In this document: positions 33,399-41,222 of the stretch, piece by piece | How the letters are laid out: the number at the start of each line of letters is the position of its first letter | Position numbering within the stretch: the stretch's first letter is position 1 | NCBI RefSeq assembly: GCF_000715495.1 | Contig: NZ_JNLX01000175.1 | Location: 1 to 51,014, forward strand | Direction: 5' to 3' | Source of the DNA: Hymenobacter sp. IS2118 | GTDB lineage: Bacteria > Bacteroidota > Bacteroidia > Cytophagales > Hymenobacteraceae | DNA: 51,014 bases | Made by a program: the position numbers and the translations under genes | The notes under the pieces: model-generated | Seen by the model: only the letters and a program-made list of their open reading frames with translations | Databases searched by the model: none | What the model was told of the DNA's origin: nothing

Positions 33399-34757
33399 CT
33401 ACCGACCCACTACCGGCAGCACCGGCACGCTATCGTGCCCGGCCGCGTCCACGCTGGCCACGCCGAAAATGAAGTTGTCCTTGCTGATGTCCAGGTTGGC
33501 CGTCGTGCCGGTCATGGGGATGCGCTGCTGCCACTGGGGCGAACTGGTTTCGCGCACCAGCACCACGTAGCCGGCGGGCTTGGCGCCGGTGGTGGGCGCC
33601 TCCCAGCGCAGCTCGGTGCGGTTGGTGAGGTTGGCGGTGAGGACCTCTACCTTGGATGGGGCGGCGGGGGCCAGGGCCAGGCTGGCCATGGTGGCCAGGT
33701 TGATGCCGGCGTTGCGACGCAGGTAAGCAAAATCCACACCCTCAGTCACATCGCCGTAGGCGCGGCCCTTTTCGGTGCGCAGGTCCTGGTGCTGATGGGT
33801 GTAGTCCTCGTTCATCTCCGTGAAGCGCACGGCGGGGAAGCCCTGCTGGTTGAAGGGCGTGTGGTCGCCGCCGCGCAGGAACCGGTCAGGGCGGTACTCC
33901 AGCACCACTTCGTGGCCTTTGCCGTACTGCTGGGCCACGCGCTGGGTGTAGCGCGCCAGCTGGCGGCTGATGCCGTCGTTCTCGTTGCTGAGCTGCCGGC
34001 GCACGCGGGCCTGCTCGGGCGTTTCGTTAGCCGGTACGCCTTCACTGAACACGCGCAGCTGCTTGTCGTTGTTAATCACCGGGTCGAAGCCGTGCGAGTT
34101 GCCCACGATGTCGTTGTTGAGCATGGCAATCAGGTTCCAGCCTTCCTTCTTGGCGCGGGCGGCGAGGTGGCTGGAGCCATAAAGGCCCTGCTCTTCGCCT
34201 TGCACAGCCACAAACTTGAGAGTGCAGGGGAATTTTTCGCCGGCCAGCACGCGGGCCAGCTCCATCACCAGCACCGTGCCCGAGCCGTCGTCGTTGGCAC
34301 CCGGCGCGTCGGCGGTGGCGTTCATCACGTCCGAAACCCGGGAGTCGATGTGGCCGCTCACCAGGATGATACGCGTGTCGTTGGGGTCGGTGCCGGGCAG
34401 GGTGGCCAGCACGTTGGCCATCAGCACGGGCTTGTTGATACGGCGGCCGTCGGGCTTGATGGTGAAGGTGTCCATCTCTACGGTCATGCGGCCGCCCCCG
34501 GCCTTGCTGTACTTCAGGAACTCGTCGCGCACGTAGTTGCGGGCCGCGCCGATTCCGCGCGTGGGGTTGTCCGTCTCGCTCAGGGTGTGGCGGGTGCCAA
34601 AGGAAACCAGCTTGCGAATATCCGCTTCCAGGTTTTTAGCCGAAATCTGCTCGACCAGTTTTTGAATGCGCGGGTCGGCGGGCGGGAGCAAGGGGCCGGG
34701 TTTGTTTTGGGCAAGGGCGGCAAAAGGCGCCAGGAGCAGGAGTGCAGCAAGTTTCAT
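33399..34757 (-). CDS. Secreted M28-family zinc metallopeptidase with a C-terminal Fn3-like domain
   Basis: The 452-residue product has a signal peptide (MKLAALLLLAPFAALAQ). In the catalytic domain, metal ligands lie in VSGHIDSRVSD (His, Asp), PGANDDGSGT (bridging Asp) and VAVQGEEQGLYGSS (catalytic Glu pair). Further conserved segments are LNNDIVGNSHGF and GGDHTPFNQQGFPAVRFTE. The last ~100 residues (PSKVEVLTANLTNRTELRWE, AGYVVLVRETSS) form a fibronectin-type-like domain. The frame is open upstream to 34928 but that part overlaps a hairpin repeat; ATG 34757 gives a proper signal peptide. It is probably an aminopeptidase acting outside the cytoplasm. Confidence 0.92.
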   Translation of the reverse strand: MKLAALLLLAPFAALAQNKPGPLLPPADPRIQKLVEQISAKNLEADIRKLVSFGTRHTLSETDNPTRGIGAARNYVRDEFLKYSKAGGGRMTVEMDTFTIKPDGRRINKPVLMANVLATLPGTDPNDTRIILVSGHIDSRVSDVMNATADAPGANDDGSGTVLVMELARVLAGEKFPCTLKFVAVQGEEQGLYGSSHLAARAKKEGWNLIAMLNNDIVGNSHGFDPVINNDKQLRVFSEGVPANETPEQARVRRQLSNENDGISRQLARYTQRVAQQYGKGHEVVLEYRPDRFLRGGDHTPFNQQGFPAVRFTEMNEDYTHQHQDLRTEKGRAYGDVTEGVDFAYLRRNAGINLATMASLALAPAAPSKVEVLTANLTNRTELRWEAPTTGAKPAGYVVLVRETSSPQWQQRIPMTGTTANLDISKDNFIFGVASVDAAGHDSVPVLPVVGR

Positions 34758-34840
34758 CCCTGAAAGGTAGCGCGCAATGCCAGTTGGTGCCAAGCCACGG
34801 GCCTGCAGTGCCAAAATCCTGTGCTGAGCGTTAAACAAAA

Positions 34841-34958
34841 GAACGTCATGCTTTACCTGGCGTCGGCTTGTCGAAGCATCTTTACACGCAATAGTAAGTG
34901 AATTACTTGCGCGATAGAGATGCTTCAAGAAGCGGACGCCAGATAAAGCATGACGTTC
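34841..34958. repeat. Long-hairpin intergenic repeat, copy C
   Basis: Left arm 34841-34884 and right arm 34913-34958 are complementary over most of ~44 positions and begin GAACGTCATGCTTTACCTGG. The inner AAGTGAATTACT and the GATGCTTC block are shared with copy A, though the outer arms differ. It lies between the M28 peptidase and SseB-like genes, both on the minus strand. Confidence 0.7.
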
Positions 34959-35005
34959 GTATTTGCCCAGGCAGTTTCTTAGAAAAGCTGTTGGAGCTAA
35001 CGGTC

Positions 35006-35944
35006 TTACCCAGCCTTATAGAACGGCTCGATAGTCCGGAAATACGGATTCACGCCTTCCTCAGAATTTACATCCAGCAGCATCAAATCAACAAACTGGT
35101 AGGCGTTGCTTTTGTCCTGCAACACCGGGCCGAGCTCCTGCATAAAGCTAGGGTCGGGGCTATTGCTCTCGAAGGCCAGCAGCAGGCGCGGTACATCGGG
35201 GTTGTCGGCCAGCTGCATTTGGGCCAGGTAGGCCGCCGCGATGTGGGGCTGGGAGGCCGCCCATTCCGTAATGGCGTCGGCCACGGCGGTAGGGTAGTCG
35301 GCGGGCTGGCTGAGCAGTACCTGGGCATCGCCGCCCCCCGGCGAGAGCGGTCCGGTGAGCTGCCCGGCCAGCAGGGCGGCCAACTCGTCTTTGGGCAGCA
35401 GCTTGCCCGCGGGCGAGAACGGATTCAGCACGCAGTCCTGGCCCTGCACCATGTTGAAAAACGCGTGGCCGGGCAGGCGCACGTAGCTCACGGGCCCGTT
35501 GTCCATGCCGCCATCGGTGAGGCGGGGCACCGAGGAGAAGATGGGCAGCTTGCCATCGGACAGAATTTGCAGCTGGATTTCCTGGCCTTCGGCCAGCACC
35601 ACTTCGCCCTCGTTCATGCCTTCCATCGGCGCCAGAATCATCAGCACTTCCTCTTGCAGCAAGGCCTGGTAGAAGGCAGGACGAGCATTTTCATCGGTAG
35701 CGGCCAGCAGCAGTAGCTGCTCCAGCACGTTTTCGGGCTCGAAGGGGAAGGGCTCGGGCTCCGGCATCTGGAAGGTAGGCACCGGCGCAACCGGCTCGGG
35801 CGGCGCCACAAACTTGGAGCCCTGGTAGCGGGGGCCGCCGGCGGGCTGCGCCGTGGAGTTGGGCGCAGGCGTGGAAGTGGCCGGCGTAGGATTATCTGGC
35901 GTGGTGTCGGCAGGTTTGTTTTTCAGGAAGTCGAGCAGGCCCAT
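35006..35944 (-). CDS. SseB-like protein
   Basis: The 312-residue cytoplasmic product starts MGLLDFLKNK, has a Pro/Thr/Ala-rich linker (about 12-70), then an SseB N-terminal-type domain (ENVLEQLLLLAATDENARPA, QEIQLQILSDGKLPIFSSVP, VRLPGHAFFNMVQGQDCVLN). A C-terminal SseB domain follows (SQPHIAAAYLAQMQLADNPD, PRLLLAFESN, QFVDLMLLDVNSEEGVNPYF). E. coli SseB is linked to serine sensitivity, but the family's function is not established, and some members serve as effector-system adaptors. No type VI or toxin partner is visible nearby. Confidence 0.83.
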   Translation of the reverse strand: MGLLDFLKNKPADTTPDNPTPATSTPAPNSTAQPAGGPRYQGSKFVAPPEPVAPVPTFQMPEPEPFPFEPENVLEQLLLLAATDENARPAFYQALLQEEVLMILAPMEGMNEGEVVLAEGQEIQLQILSDGKLPIFSSVPRLTDGGMDNGPVSYVRLPGHAFFNMVQGQDCVLNPFSPAGKLLPKDELAALLAGQLTGPLSPGGGDAQVLLSQPADYPTAVADAITEWAASQPHIAAAYLAQMQLADNPDVPRLLLAFESNSPDPSFMQELGPVLQDKSNAYQFVDLMLLDVNSEEGVNPYFRTIEPFYKAG

Positions 35945-36124
35945 AATGTGATTAGGAATACGAATGAATCAGGGTGCAATCTACGGCAGAAAAAAGGTTG
36001 GAAAGAGGGTAATCAGGCTTTGGCAAGCCAAAATATTCGTTATCTGGTAGCGGCCGGACTGCTGGTTTTTTCCGCAACTCGCTACTGGGGCGTGGCACCC
36101 GCCGCCGCTGCGGTTGGCAGGGCC

Positions 36125-36526
36125 TTAGCGGCAGTTCTGCAGCTGCTCCTCCACTTCCCGGATGGTGCGCGGCTTGGACTTGTTGCCCCAGCTGTTCTCA
36201 ATGTAGTTCAGCAGGTTGGTGAGCTGTGCGGGGCTCATTCCCTTCTCGCCAGGCATCACGTAGTTGTAGGTGACGCCGTTGACCACGATGGGCCCTTTTT
36301 GCCCGTGGCGTAGCAGACAGGGCAGCTCGGCGCGGTGCAGGGCCAGGTAATCGGCCCCGGCCAGGGGCGGAATCAGGCGCGCGAGGCCCTGGCCCTCCCC
36401 GCCGTGGCAGCTCGAACAGTGGTCCACGTACAGCCGCTCGCCCTGGTTTTTATTGCTGCTGAAACAGCCCGGCAACGTAACGGCCATTCCCGCCCCCGCC
36501 AATAGAAGTCGAAACGCTATGCGCAT
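36125..36526 (-). CDS. c-type cytochrome lipoprotein
   Basis: The 133-residue product has a lipoprotein-type signal (LPGC, Cys21) and one heme-binding site CSSCH (C37, C40, H41). The probable axial Met91 lies in YNYVMPGEKGMSPAQLTNLL. This is a single class-I cytochrome c domain ending in a basic/acidic tail. Its ATG directly follows the TAG of the SCO1-like gene with no gap, so the two are translationally coupled. Together with SCO and the small lipoprotein it likely serves electron transfer or assembly of a copper-containing terminal oxidase. Confidence 0.9.
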   Translation of the reverse strand: MRIAFRLLLAGAGMAVTLPGCFSSNKNQGERLYVDHCSSCHGGEGQGLARLIPPLAGADYLALHRAELPCLLRHGQKGPIVVNGVTYNYVMPGEKGMSPAQLTNLLNYIENSWGNKSKPRTIREVEEQLQNCR

Positions 36527-37210
36527 CTACTGGCGGGCCACCGCCGGTTGGCGGGCCTTAATTTCGGCCAGCAGGATGGGTAGCTCGGTCATCAGCCGGT
36601 CCACTTCCTGGGGGTTGAGGCTGTCGTAGAGGCCCCGAATGTGGCCCTGGTCGTCCACGAGCGCGAAAGTGCCGTTGTGGGCAAACCCGCCGGGCGCCTG
36701 CTTGTCGGGCTCGGCCGCCGTGTAATAAGCCTTGGCCAGCAGAAACACCGAGTCCTTGGCGCTGGCCTCGCCCTTGGCGCCGGTGGTGGCGAAATGCCAG
36801 TTTTTGGCCTTGCCCATGCCCAGCCGGTCGGCGTAGTCGCGCAGCACCGCCACAGTATCGTGAGCGGGGTCGATGGTGTGCGAAAGAAACGCCAGTTGCG
36901 GGTCCTGGCCGTACTTGGCGTACACCTTGAGCAACTCGCCCTGCATTTTGGGGCAGATGCCGGGACAGGTGGCAAAGAAGAAATCGGCGATGTAAGCCTG
37001 GCCTGCAAACGTCTGGTTGGTAATGATTTCACCAGATTGATTGGTGAGCTTGAAAGCAGGCACGGTGGCAAAAACCGTGTCGGCGGGGCCGCCATCAGCG
37101 CGGGGGCGCACGTCGCGCTCGCCCAGAATGGGCAGGCGGGCAGCGGGGTCGGTGCAGGCCGTGAGAAGCGATGCTGCCAGGAAAGGCAGCAGAAAAAGGC
37201 GTTTCAGCAT
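36527..37210 (-). CDS. SCO1/SenC-family copper chaperone lipoprotein
   Basis: The 227-residue product has a lipobox (LLTAC, Cys19) and a thioredoxin-like SCO domain. The copper-binding CPGIC pair is C82 and C86 (FFFATCPGICPKM), with the third ligand H178 (GGFAHNGTFALVDDQGHIRG). SCO proteins deliver copper to the CuA centre of cytochrome oxidase or act as thiol reductases. It is the middle gene of a three-gene minus-strand operon: small lipoprotein, 3-nt gap, SCO, 0-nt gap, cytochrome c. No oxidase subunit gene is in the window. Confidence 0.93.
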   Translation of the reverse strand: MLKRLFLLPFLAASLLTACTDPAARLPILGERDVRPRADGGPADTVFATVPAFKLTNQSGEIITNQTFAGQAYIADFFFATCPGICPKMQGELLKVYAKYGQDPQLAFLSHTIDPAHDTVAVLRDYADRLGMGKAKNWHFATTGAKGEASAKDSVFLLAKAYYTAAEPDKQAPGGFAHNGTFALVDDQGHIRGLYDSLNPQEVDRLMTELPILLAEIKARQPAVARQ

Positions 37211-37213
37211 AAC

Positions 37214-37672
37214 TTATTTGGTAAGTGCGGGCGCGGCAGGCGCCGGAACGGGCGCGGCTGCTGGCAGTTGACCAATAAACAGCGTAGCCGAGTCTATCGT
37301 TGCACGAAATTGCTTACTTACGCCGGCCAGCACCTGCTGCTGCTGCTGGAAGTAGGCCAGGCGGGCAGCGGGCCCGGCGGTAGTATCGGGGGCGCGGTAC
37401 TGGTGCATCCAGTCCATCATGGCGGCATCGGCGGCGGCCAGGCCATGCAGATAGGGTCCGGCGGCCGGGGCTTTGGCCGCCGTTATTTTGCCTTTCAGCG
37501 AATACAGGTGGTCCATTTTCGCCATCAGCGAATCGTGACGGGCCATTACGGCTTTTTCAGCCGCCTGGGCCGGGTCAGGTTGGCGCTGAGTTGTGGGAGA
37601 GGGGCAGGCGGCCAGGGCCGGAACAAATGCCACCAATATGGTACGCAGTGCGGTTTTTAGAAGGTAATTCAC
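37214..37672 (-). CDS. Small helical lipoprotein upstream of the SCO gene
   Basis: The 152-residue product starts with a lipoprotein-type signal (PALAAC, Cys22). Helical segments follow (EKAVMARHDSLMAKMDHLYS, AAADAAMMDWMHQYRAPDTT, ARLAYFQQQQQVLAGVSKQF), then a Pro/Ala-rich tail. The MMDWMHQY stretch with Met, His and Trp could bind a metal ion. Similar proteins in Bacteroidota are often labelled 'viral A-type inclusion protein', which is not a functional name. The gene ends 3 nt before the SCO start, so a role in copper or oxidase assembly is inferred. Confidence 0.78.
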   Translation of the reverse strand: MNYLLKTALRTILVAFVPALAACPSPTTQRQPDPAQAAEKAVMARHDSLMAKMDHLYSLKGKITAAKAPAAGPYLHGLAAADAAMMDWMHQYRAPDTTAGPAARLAYFQQQQQVLAGVSKQFRATIDSATLFIGQLPAAAPVPAPAAPALTK

Positions 37673-37728
37673 GCCGCAAAGGTACGCTCATCCCCTTACA
37701 TCCAGACCCGCAAACCTTCATCTCCTAC

Positions 37729-39177
37729 TCAAGAGGGCAACAAATCAATCCAGCCGTCTTCGCTCACCACCACGGCCAGCGCGGGGTATTTGCTGCTGTT
37801 CACGTAGCGGAGGGCCGAATTATATCGGGCGCCGCGCGAGGAGTCGCCTTTGTCGGTGGCCAAACCGTCGAGAATGGCCCCGATGGCATGGCACATGCCG
37901 TTGGGTTCCACAAGTACGGCCCCGTCGATGTTGGTGACGAGGCGTAGCACGGAAGGCGTCATAATGCGCGGCACCACTCGGAAGCACTGTCGGGTGAGGC
38001 GCTGGGCTTCCCTCGCCGCGCCGGTGCTGATAACCAGGATGGTGCCGGTGGGCTGGGTGGTGGCTTTCTGCGCCAAATCCCAGAGGTAGCCGATGCTATC
38101 GAGGGAGAGGTTGGGGAAAACGATGCGGGCAGTGCGCGTAAAGTTATCGGCCGCTACCTGGCCCTGCGGCAGGCGCGGGGTGTTGCTCACCACGCGCATC
38201 AGCACGTGGCCGGCGTGGCTCATTTCCCAGCTGTAGTGGTTGGTGAAGTGCACCGTGACCAGCGGCTCGTACTGGCCATCGGACTCGGGCACCAGCTGGC
38301 CCAACCCGAATACGTGCGAGGCATCCGAAATCAGGGCTGTGTGTCCTTCGCTCAGCTCCAGCAGCTTGCGAATGCTGCGGTGGTCGCGCATGGGCACGGG
38401 CGTTTCCAGGGTAAGCACCGGCACAATGGCCTGGTGCAGGCGCCGGCTCACCAGCATGGTGCCCACGCCCTCGTCGCCTTCGTGGCGCAGGGCGGCCACG
38501 CCGTTGCAGGCATCGTAGAGGCCGTGGGTGCCGGCCGGGGCCACGCGCAGCATCAGGCGGCGGCCCGCCGAGCGCAGCAGCTCGTTGTAGTCGCGGTCGA
38601 GCACGGGTTGGTCGTTGTCCACCGTGTCGGCCTCGCGCAGGGCGCGGTTGCAGTCGTGCAAAAACTCGATAATAGCCGCGTGGGGCAGGTTGGCCGGCCG
38701 GCCGGTAGTCGATTTTGGCAGGGTGTAGTAGCCGTCGTAGCAATCGGCCGAGAGTTGCAGCACTACTGTTACGAGATAGCCCTGCAGGCTCACGGGCACG
38801 GCACAAAAGGAGCGCCGGTTTTCCTGACGCGTAGTGGCCAGGTCCTGCAGCGTCGATTCGGTGGCCCGGCACACCAGCTCGTACCAGTGGTGTTTGGCAG
38901 CGCGGTCGTGGTCGTTGGGGTGCAGGTGGTACACGATTCCCTGCGGGCCGGTATTCGTTTCCAGAGACGCGGCCATGTTCTTCACGCCGCTGAAATCGAG
39001 GGGCGTGTAGCGCAGCGTCGTTGGCTCGACAATTACGGCGCCGGGTTCGTCGGGCTCTTTGGATGAGGCAAAGCCGACCAAAAAAACCTCGGGCCGGAGG
39101 TTACGGTCCAGCAAATTAAAAATACCTTCAGCGAAGAGCTGAGCAGAGACGCGAAACAGACTTTGGTGTTCCCACAT
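37729..39177 (-). CDS. DACNV-type putative sensor protein (DisA_N-related)
   Basis: The 482-residue soluble product has a C-terminal part with the signature of diadenylate-cyclase-like (DisA_N) domains: DGAVLVEPNGMCHAIGAILD, RGARYNSALRYVNSSKYPAL and AVVVSEDGWIDLL. DGA and a variant of the RHR motif are seen, but the catalytic motif appears altered (RGARY instead of GTRHRA). This fits the DACNV group, thought to sense nucleotides rather than make c-di-AMP. The N-terminal ~300 residues are mixed a/b with no recognised enzyme motif. ATG 39177 is preferred to TTG 39183. Ligand-binding is an inference from the family. Confidence 0.72.
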   Translation of the reverse strand: MWEHQSLFRVSAQLFAEGIFNLLDRNLRPEVFLVGFASSKEPDEPGAVIVEPTTLRYTPLDFSGVKNMAASLETNTGPQGIVYHLHPNDHDRAAKHHWYELVCRATESTLQDLATTRQENRRSFCAVPVSLQGYLVTVVLQLSADCYDGYYTLPKSTTGRPANLPHAAIIEFLHDCNRALREADTVDNDQPVLDRDYNELLRSAGRRLMLRVAPAGTHGLYDACNGVAALRHEGDEGVGTMLVSRRLHQAIVPVLTLETPVPMRDHRSIRKLLELSEGHTALISDASHVFGLGQLVPESDGQYEPLVTVHFTNHYSWEMSHAGHVLMRVVSNTPRLPQGQVAADNFTRTARIVFPNLSLDSIGYLWDLAQKATTQPTGTILVISTGAAREAQRLTRQCFRVVPRIMTPSVLRLVTNIDGAVLVEPNGMCHAIGAILDGLATDKGDSSRGARYNSALRYVNSSKYPALAVVVSEDGWIDLLPS

Positions 39178-39374
39178 GGGCAAGTTAGAGGACGGCCGAA
39201 CCCTGTTGCAGGTGCGACTTCGCCCCGAACTACGGAAAAAAGCGCGGCATAGTGGTAAGGCTTAAACAAATTTCCTTGCGTGGTGCTTCTTCTACTCCCC
39301 ACAAAGTTGTAACTTCGACCTGTCCGGACCCCGGCTACTGGTCTAGCCCTCACCACCGCCAAGCACGCAAGCCT

Positions 39375-39638
39375 ATGCTTTTCGTCGACATGCTTTTTGT
39401 GATGGTGGTGGCCATCTCCTTTATTCCGATTCTGACTGGCTACTGCGCCCACAGCCGTGGCCGTTCGTTCTGGCTCTGGTTTGTGCTGGGGTGGGTGTTG
39501 CCCCTGGTGTCGTTCTTCCTGCTTTTCGCCCTCATTGCCCGCGACGAGCTGACCCCCGCCCGCCGCCTTTTGAGCGAAGCCAAACAAATTTTGCGCGAAG
39601 CCGAACAAGCCGCTGCCCGCATCCGGGCCGGGAAATAG
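39375..39638 (+). CDS. Small membrane protein
   Basis: The 87-residue product starts MLFVDMLFVMVVAISFIPIL. It has two membrane segments (about 5-23 and 32-52; WLWFVLGWVLPLVSFFLLFA), then a charged amphipathic helix (ARRLLSEAKQILREAEQAAA). The frame is open upstream to 39252, but ATG 39375 makes a natural start with the first helix. Family not recognised. It is divergent from the DACNV gene, about 200 nt apart. Confidence 0.65.
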   Translation: MLFVDMLFVMVVAISFIPILTGYCAHSRGRSFWLWFVLGWVLPLVSFFLLFALIARDELTPARRLLSEAKQILREAEQAAARIRAGK

Positions 39639-39722
39639 CGTTTTTAGTGACTGGTTGTTAGTTGGCAGTTGTTAGTCTCTGGTCGAAACTAAATTCTCGT
39701 CAACAGGGCTAACTCAATCAGG

Positions 39723-39858
39723 CGCTGGCGCTCGTTTCTGACGCGTGACTTCCATCTTGGCGTTTTCAAACGCCGTCGTTCGCACCGTCTGGTCTCGTTG
39801 GTCCGGCGTGTCAGAGACGCGAAACCAGTGGGCAACGCGTCAGAGACGCGCGCCAGCG
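39723..39858 (+). repeat. 136-bp palindromic repeat, copy 1
   Basis: It begins CGCTGGCG and ends CGCCAGCG, with inner ends TCTGACGCGT and ACGCGTCAGAGA also inverted, and a central hairpin GGCGTTT-TC-AAACGCC. A second copy lies at 42442-42577 in opposite orientation with roughly 85% identity by eye and one indel. It holds no gene and looks like a MITE or REPIN-type non-autonomous element. Confidence 0.8.
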
Positions 39859-39883
39859 TTTCTGACTGCGTGAATTTAGTGAG

Positions 39884-41137
39884 TTAATAACCACGCCAAG
39901 CCAGCACGCCTTTGGCCACCCATGCTCCGGTGCTGAAGCAGCCCTGCAGCAGATAGCCGCCCGTGGGCGCTTCCCAATCCAGCATTTCGCCCGCCACGAA
40001 AGTACCCGGCCGCTGCCGCAGCATCAGGTGCTCGTCTAGGGCCGCGAAGGCGACGCCGCCGGCCGTGGAAATGGCCTCGTCTAAGGGGCGCAGGCCCGCT
40101 ACGGCAATTGGAACGGCTAGCAGCAGCGCGGCCAGCGCTTCCGGGTTCAGCGTGGCCGCGTTGGGTTGCACTTCGCGTAGCAGGGTGGGCACCGGCGGGC
40201 CCAGGTGCAGGGTTTTGCGGAGGAAATCGGGCAGGGAGGTGCCCGGCCGGCGCTGCCGTAGCTTGGTTAGCAGGGCGTCGGGTGTGAGGTCGGGTTTCAG
40301 GTTCAGGTGCAGGATGGCTGGGCCGCCAGTGGCCAGGGTGGCCCGGAGCTGGGGCGTGCTGGCGTACACGGGCGTGCCTTCCAGGCCGTACTCGGTCAGC
40401 ATGATTTCGCCGCGCAGGGCCGGGTCGTTGTTCACGCGCAGGGCAATGTTTTTGAGCGGCGCCCGGCCCGCTTTCTCCTTAAAGAAGGCGGACCATGCCA
40501 CTTCGGCGCCGCAGTTGGACGGCGCAAACGGGGTAACGGCCACGCCCAACTGCTCCAATAAGGGCGCCCACGCGCCGTCGGAGCCGGTTTTGGCCCAGCT
40601 GGCACCACCCAGGGCCAGAATGGTAGCGGCGGGTTGCAGCACCAGCTCGCGGGCTGCTTCCGGGCCGCCGCGCTCGTCGCGCACGCGCAGGCCTGAGGCG
40701 CCCGCAAACCCCAGCCAGCGGTGGCGGGTCAGGATTTCAACCCCCAAATCATTCAGCCGGGCCACCCAGGCGCGCAGCAGCTCGGCCGGTTTGTGGGCGG
40801 CCACCGGAAAAATGCGGCCGCTGGTGCCCACAAAGGTTTCTATGCCCAGGCCCGTGGCCCAGGCCTGCAGCTCGGCCGGCGAAAAGTGGTGCAGCAAGTC
40901 CCGGAACCGGGGTTCTTCGGGGCCGTAGCGGCTGGCAAAGCGGCTCAGCTCTTCGGCGTTGCTCAGGTTGAATCCGCCGTGCCCGGCCACCAGAAACTTG
41001 CGCCCCACCGTGGCCTGGGCTTCGTACACCCGCACCCGGCAGCCCGCTTCGGCCAGGCGCTGGGCGGCTAGCAGGCCGGCCGGTCCGCCGCCCACCACTG
41101 CTACAAAAGACGCGTTATCGCGGGGAATTTCAGCCAC
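39884..41137 (-). CDS. HI0933/YhiN-type NAD(P)/FAD-dependent oxidoreductase
   Basis: The 417-residue product begins with a dinucleotide-binding fold (VAVVGGGPAGLLAAQRLAEA). The HI0933-family signature follows: GRKFLVAGHGGFNLSNAEEL, GIETFVGTSGRIFPVAAHKP, ATILALGGASWAKTGSDGAW and MLTEYGLEGTPVYA. The FAD-contacting C-terminus is FVAGEMLDWEAPTGGYLLQG. It corresponds to the TIGR03862-like subgroup of unknown substrate. No ATG fits; GTG 41137 is preferred over TTG 41185, which would add a poorly conserved 16-residue leader. The gene is divergent from the antiporter. Confidence 0.87.
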   Translation of the reverse strand: MAEIPRDNASFVAVVGGGPAGLLAAQRLAEAGCRVRVYEAQATVGRKFLVAGHGGFNLSNAEELSRFASRYGPEEPRFRDLLHHFSPAELQAWATGLGIETFVGTSGRIFPVAAHKPAELLRAWVARLNDLGVEILTRHRWLGFAGASGLRVRDERGGPEAARELVLQPAATILALGGASWAKTGSDGAWAPLLEQLGVAVTPFAPSNCGAEVAWSAFFKEKAGRAPLKNIALRVNNDPALRGEIMLTEYGLEGTPVYASTPQLRATLATGGPAILHLNLKPDLTPDALLTKLRQRRPGTSLPDFLRKTLHLGPPVPTLLREVQPNAATLNPEALAALLLAVPIAVAGLRPLDEAISTAGGVAFAALDEHLMLRQRPGTFVAGEMLDWEAPTGGYLLQGCFSTGAWVAKGVLAWRGY

Positions 41138-41210
41138 AGCCAGAAGGGGGAAAGCTGCAAAGTACGGCCCCCTGCTGGCAAGCAAACCAACTAAAGCGCG
41201 GCTTTGCCGT

Positions 41211-41218
41211 TAGTTTTG
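41211..41218 (+). promoter_or_regulatory. -7 box immediately before the antiporter start
   Basis: TAGTTTTG is a perfect TAnnTTTG match and ends only 4 nt before ATG 41223. If it is used, transcription begins at or within a few bases of the start codon, giving a leaderless mRNA. Confidence 0.45.
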
Positions 41219-41222
41219 GCCC

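Noticed and set aside
34758..34928. Upstream extension of the M28 peptidase frame
   Set aside because: The extension lies on the arms of hairpin copy C; the signal peptide begins at 34757.
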